Shown here one piece after another: positions 6,242 through 7,553 of a stretch of DNA of 7,553 bases. Positions within the stretch are counted from its first letter, which is position 1. Each line of letters starts with the position of its first letter. The notes beneath the pieces were generated by a model, which did not search any database, had not been told where the DNA came from, and worked only from the letters and a program-made list of their open reading frames with translations. The position numbers were made by a program, and so were the translations under genes. The stretch is from Acidobacteriota bacterium. GTDB lineage: Bacteria > Acidobacteriota > Vicinamibacteria > Marinacidobacterales > SMYC01. The stretch is from the NCBI GenBank assembly GCA_029263435.1, contig JAJCXL010000495.1:1-7553 (forward strand), written 5' to 3'.

Positions 6242-7435
6242 TCACGCGCTCTGGGCCCTCAAAGCCTCACGGGGGATCTCCTTCGGCCATGGCTCGTCAC
6301 GCATCAGGGCGGCCGCCAAGCGACCGAGAGCGTCGGCGCTCTTGGCAGAGCCGCCATTGCCGCCCGCAGCCACGAACCACCCCTCCTCCAATCGGTCCAC
6401 CATCGGATAGCCGGTCGGGGTTCTGCTGAGGATACAGCGCGCGGTCTGAAACGAGGTGAAGTCGAGCCCCGGCCACAAGGAGCGCACCGCGCGGACGAGG
6501 GCGTCCTTGCTCCGATCGCTATCGCCCGAGCGAAACCACCGGCCAATCGCTTCGAGCGACTCGGGCTTGTCGTCGTAGATGGAGTTCGCTCCGATCTTGA
6601 TGTAGTGATGACCGTCGGGGTAGCGGATGGGAGGCGTCATGTAGGTATCCCAGATCTCCCGGTCCTCCACGAGATAGATGACGGTGGGAGCGTGTTGCAG
6701 TCGGCGCGCGTCCTCCTCCGACACTCGAGCCAGTAGAATCGTTTCGGTCTCACACCCGAAGGCCAGGGGACGAGGGAGCAAGGAATGACACGGGGTGAAT
6801 GCTCCCGCCGCGATCAGCACTTGCCCCGCAGCGACCAATCGGCCTCGATCGGTCTCGAGTCGGAAGTCACCGCCTTCGCGTGTCACCGTCACCACGGTCT
6901 CCGCGATCCGCGTGGCGCCGTTCTTCGTCGCCATCGCGAGCTGAGCTCGCACCATCTCTCTCGGATTGATGTAGCCGGCTGGCGCGGGCTCGTGAATCAC
7001 TCGATAAGACTCGGGAAAATCTAGATAAGGAAAGGCGTTTTTCCAAGAACGATCGAACGCCTCGTAAAGAGTGAACTCGCGGCCCATTTCTCGGGCGGTG
7101 TCCAAGGGGCGTTTCATGTGTCCGTCCGGCACGGTAGGGGAGGACGCGATGAGCATCCCCACTGGAGAGTGAAACCGGATGCCGGAGCCGGCCTCGATCT
7201 CGGGATAACGCGCAATCGCGAGCTCGGCGAGCTTGGAGTAGAGCGGGTCTCTTCCGATCAGGCGAGTGATGCGGCCTTGGTCGTAGTGGCTGGCGAAGAC
7301 CCCCCGATGTTGTAGCGGCTGCGCGGGCTCGTCGGGTCCGATGACCGCGACCGTGCTTTGGGTCTCGCTCAAAGCTCGCGTCGCCGCGGCGCCGATGAGA
7401 CCTGCCCCAACGACGACATGATCGAATCTCTCCAT
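6242..7435 (-). CDS. FAD-dependent amine oxidase, monomeric sarcosine oxidase-like (DAO family)
   Basis: A 397-residue flavoprotein of the D-amino-acid oxidase/sarcosine oxidase superfamily, the usual length for monomeric sarcosine oxidase. Such enzymes oxidise a secondary amine or N-methyl amino acid with O2, giving an imine or aldehyde product and H2O2. The FAD Rossmann motif GAGLIG is at residues 10-15. Two family landmarks can be placed by eye: Lys280 in HYIKIGAN, matching the oxygen-activating Lys of sarcosine oxidase (LKLGYH), and Cys334 in RCILSRTPTGYPMVD, matching the cysteine that links FAD covalently. The C-terminal FAD stretch is FVAAGGNGGSAKSAD (354-368). The residue after the second strand is normally Glu, but here it reads VIGPDEP (31-37). 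There is no signal peptide, so it is cytosolic. The ATG at 7435 has no Shine-Dalgarno; a -10-like box lies seven bases upstream. The substrate is unknown; a dehydrogenase using another acceptor, or a D-amino-acid oxidase, remains possible. Confidence 0.87.
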   Translation of the reverse strand: MERFDHVVVGAGLIGAAATRALSETQSTVAVIGPDEPAQPLQHRGVFASHYDQGRITRLIGRDPLYSKLAELAIARYPEIEAGSGIRFHSPVGMLIASSPTVPDGHMKRPLDTAREMGREFTLYEAFDRSWKNAFPYLDFPESYRVIHEPAPAGYINPREMVRAQLAMATKNGATRIAETVVTVTREGGDFRLETDRGRLVAAGQVLIAAGAFTPCHSLLPRPLAFGCETETILLARVSEEDARRLQHAPTVIYLVEDREIWDTYMTPPIRYPDGHHYIKIGANSIYDDKPESLEAIGRWFRSGDSDRSKDALVRAVRSLWPGLDFTSFQTARCILSRTPTGYPMVDRLEEGWFVAAGGNGGSAKSADALGRLAAALMRDEPWPKEIPREALRAQSA

Positions 7436-7442
7436 GCCCGAG

Positions 7443-7448
7443 AGTGTA
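7443..7448 (-). promoter_or_regulatory. Candidate -10 box for the FAD oxidase (leaderless type)
   Basis: TACACT on the minus strand, matching TANNNT, ends seven bases before the ATG at 7435. No Shine-Dalgarno lies between, so a transcript starting on the A of the ATG is plausible. The -35 region 17 bases upstream (TCGATC) is a weak match. Confidence 0.4.
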
Positions 7449-7452
7449 GAAT
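7447..7452 (+). promoter_or_regulatory. Candidate -10 box for the divergent Tat-signal gene
   Basis: TAGAAT on the plus strand matches five of six bases of the -10 consensus, about 36 bases before the ATG at 7489, leaving a leader of about 30 bases that contains the ribosome site. It shares two bases with the oppositely directed box at 7443-7448. No clear -35 is seen. Confidence 0.4.
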
Positions 7453-7462
7453 GACCGCTCGT

Positions 7463-7472
7463 CTCGATCGAG
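7463..7472. repeat. Perfect 10-bp palindrome in the divergent promoter region
   Basis: CTCGATCGAG is its own reverse complement. It lies between the rightward -10 box and the ribosome site of the Tat-signal gene, where a bound regulator could block both divergent promoters. A ten-base palindrome can also occur by chance, since TCGA-type words are common here. Confidence 0.3.
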
Positions 7473-7474
7473 CC

Positions 7475-7480
7475 GGAGGT
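7475..7480 (+). promoter_or_regulatory. Shine-Dalgarno site of the Tat-signal gene
   Basis: GGAGGT lies eight bases before the ATG at 7489, an ideal match and spacing. It selects that ATG over the second in-frame ATG at 7498. Confidence 0.7.
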
Positions 7481-7488
7481 GGCCTAGG

Positions 7489-7553
7489 ATGAAAGCGATG
7501 GAACGAAGACAGTTCTTTCAACTGCTCGCGGGGGTGTCGGTGGCCACGCTTCC
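7489..7553 (+). CDS. 5' end of a Tat-exported protein, cut by the window
   Basis: An ATG at 7489 with a strong GGAGGT site opens a frame that runs off the window end after 21 codons. The residues include MERRQFFQLLAG followed by a hydrophobic, small-residue stretch (VSVATL): a twin-arginine pair, aromatic residues two and three positions after it, and a hydrophobic core, as in Tat signal peptides. The mature protein is probably a folded, cofactor-containing or otherwise Tat-dependent periplasmic enzyme, but no mature sequence is visible and the family cannot be named. It is transcribed away from the FAD oxidase, sharing a 53-base promoter region, so the two may be regulated together. A second in-frame ATG at 7498 would also leave the signal intact. 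Confidence 0.7.
   Translation, partial: MKAMERRQFFQLLAGVSVATL

Noticed and set aside
1..7553. Search by eye for CRISPR repeats, tRNA, rRNA, transposase or defence genes
   Set aside because: No direct repeats at regular spacing, no RNA gene signatures and no mobile or immune protein families were seen.

Overview
The window is a densely coded, GC-rich stretch that looks like the chromosome of a Gram-negative bacterium. The evidence is third-position GC bias in all main genes, Tat and Sec signals on several enzymes (which implies a periplasm), Shine-Dalgarno sites on some genes, and short intergenic gaps. I cannot place the phylum. Gene types and composition would suit Acidobacteriota, Gemmatimonadota, Myxococcota or a Woeseia-like gammaproteobacterium, but nothing here decides it. 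I see no insertion sequence, integrase, CRISPR array, tRNA or rRNA.

Layout: bases 1-135 carry the 3' end of a rightward gene ending in one membrane helix. It converges on a leftward block of six genes filling 158-7435. In transcription order these are: an MSOX/DAO-type FAD amine oxidase (7435-6242), a secreted N-acyl-D-amino-acid deacylase-type amidohydrolase (6196-4532), a MATE multidrug exporter (4447-3107), a 74-residue unknown protein (3060-2836), the [2Fe-2S] small subunit of a molybdenum hydroxylase (2760-2278) and its Tat-exported large subunit (2281-158, ATGA overlap). Gaps are 45, 84, 46, 75 and -4 bases, so one or more operons are possible. A rightward gene with a Tat signal begins at 7489 and runs off the end, divergent from the FAD oxidase.

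How the genes may work together (inference): the amidohydrolase could release D-amino acids or related amines from N-acyl compounds in the periplasm, the cytosolic flavoenzyme could oxidise a secondary or N-alkylated amine or amino acid, and the periplasmic Mo-hydroxylase could oxidise an N-heterocycle or aldehyde. The MATE protein would move a toxic substrate or product. This resembles a catabolic or detoxification cluster. No substrate can be read from the sequence, and the set may simply be neighbours on one strand.

Less ordinary points are the changed metal-site motifs of the amidohydrolase, the paired Lys/Cys signature in the flavoenzyme, -10-like boxes exactly 7 bases before two start codons (possible leaderless transcripts), overlapping divergent promoter boxes at 7443-7452, an 8-bp inverted repeat upstream of the hydroxylase, and the small unknown gene. 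I do not see a clearly new defence or mobile system.
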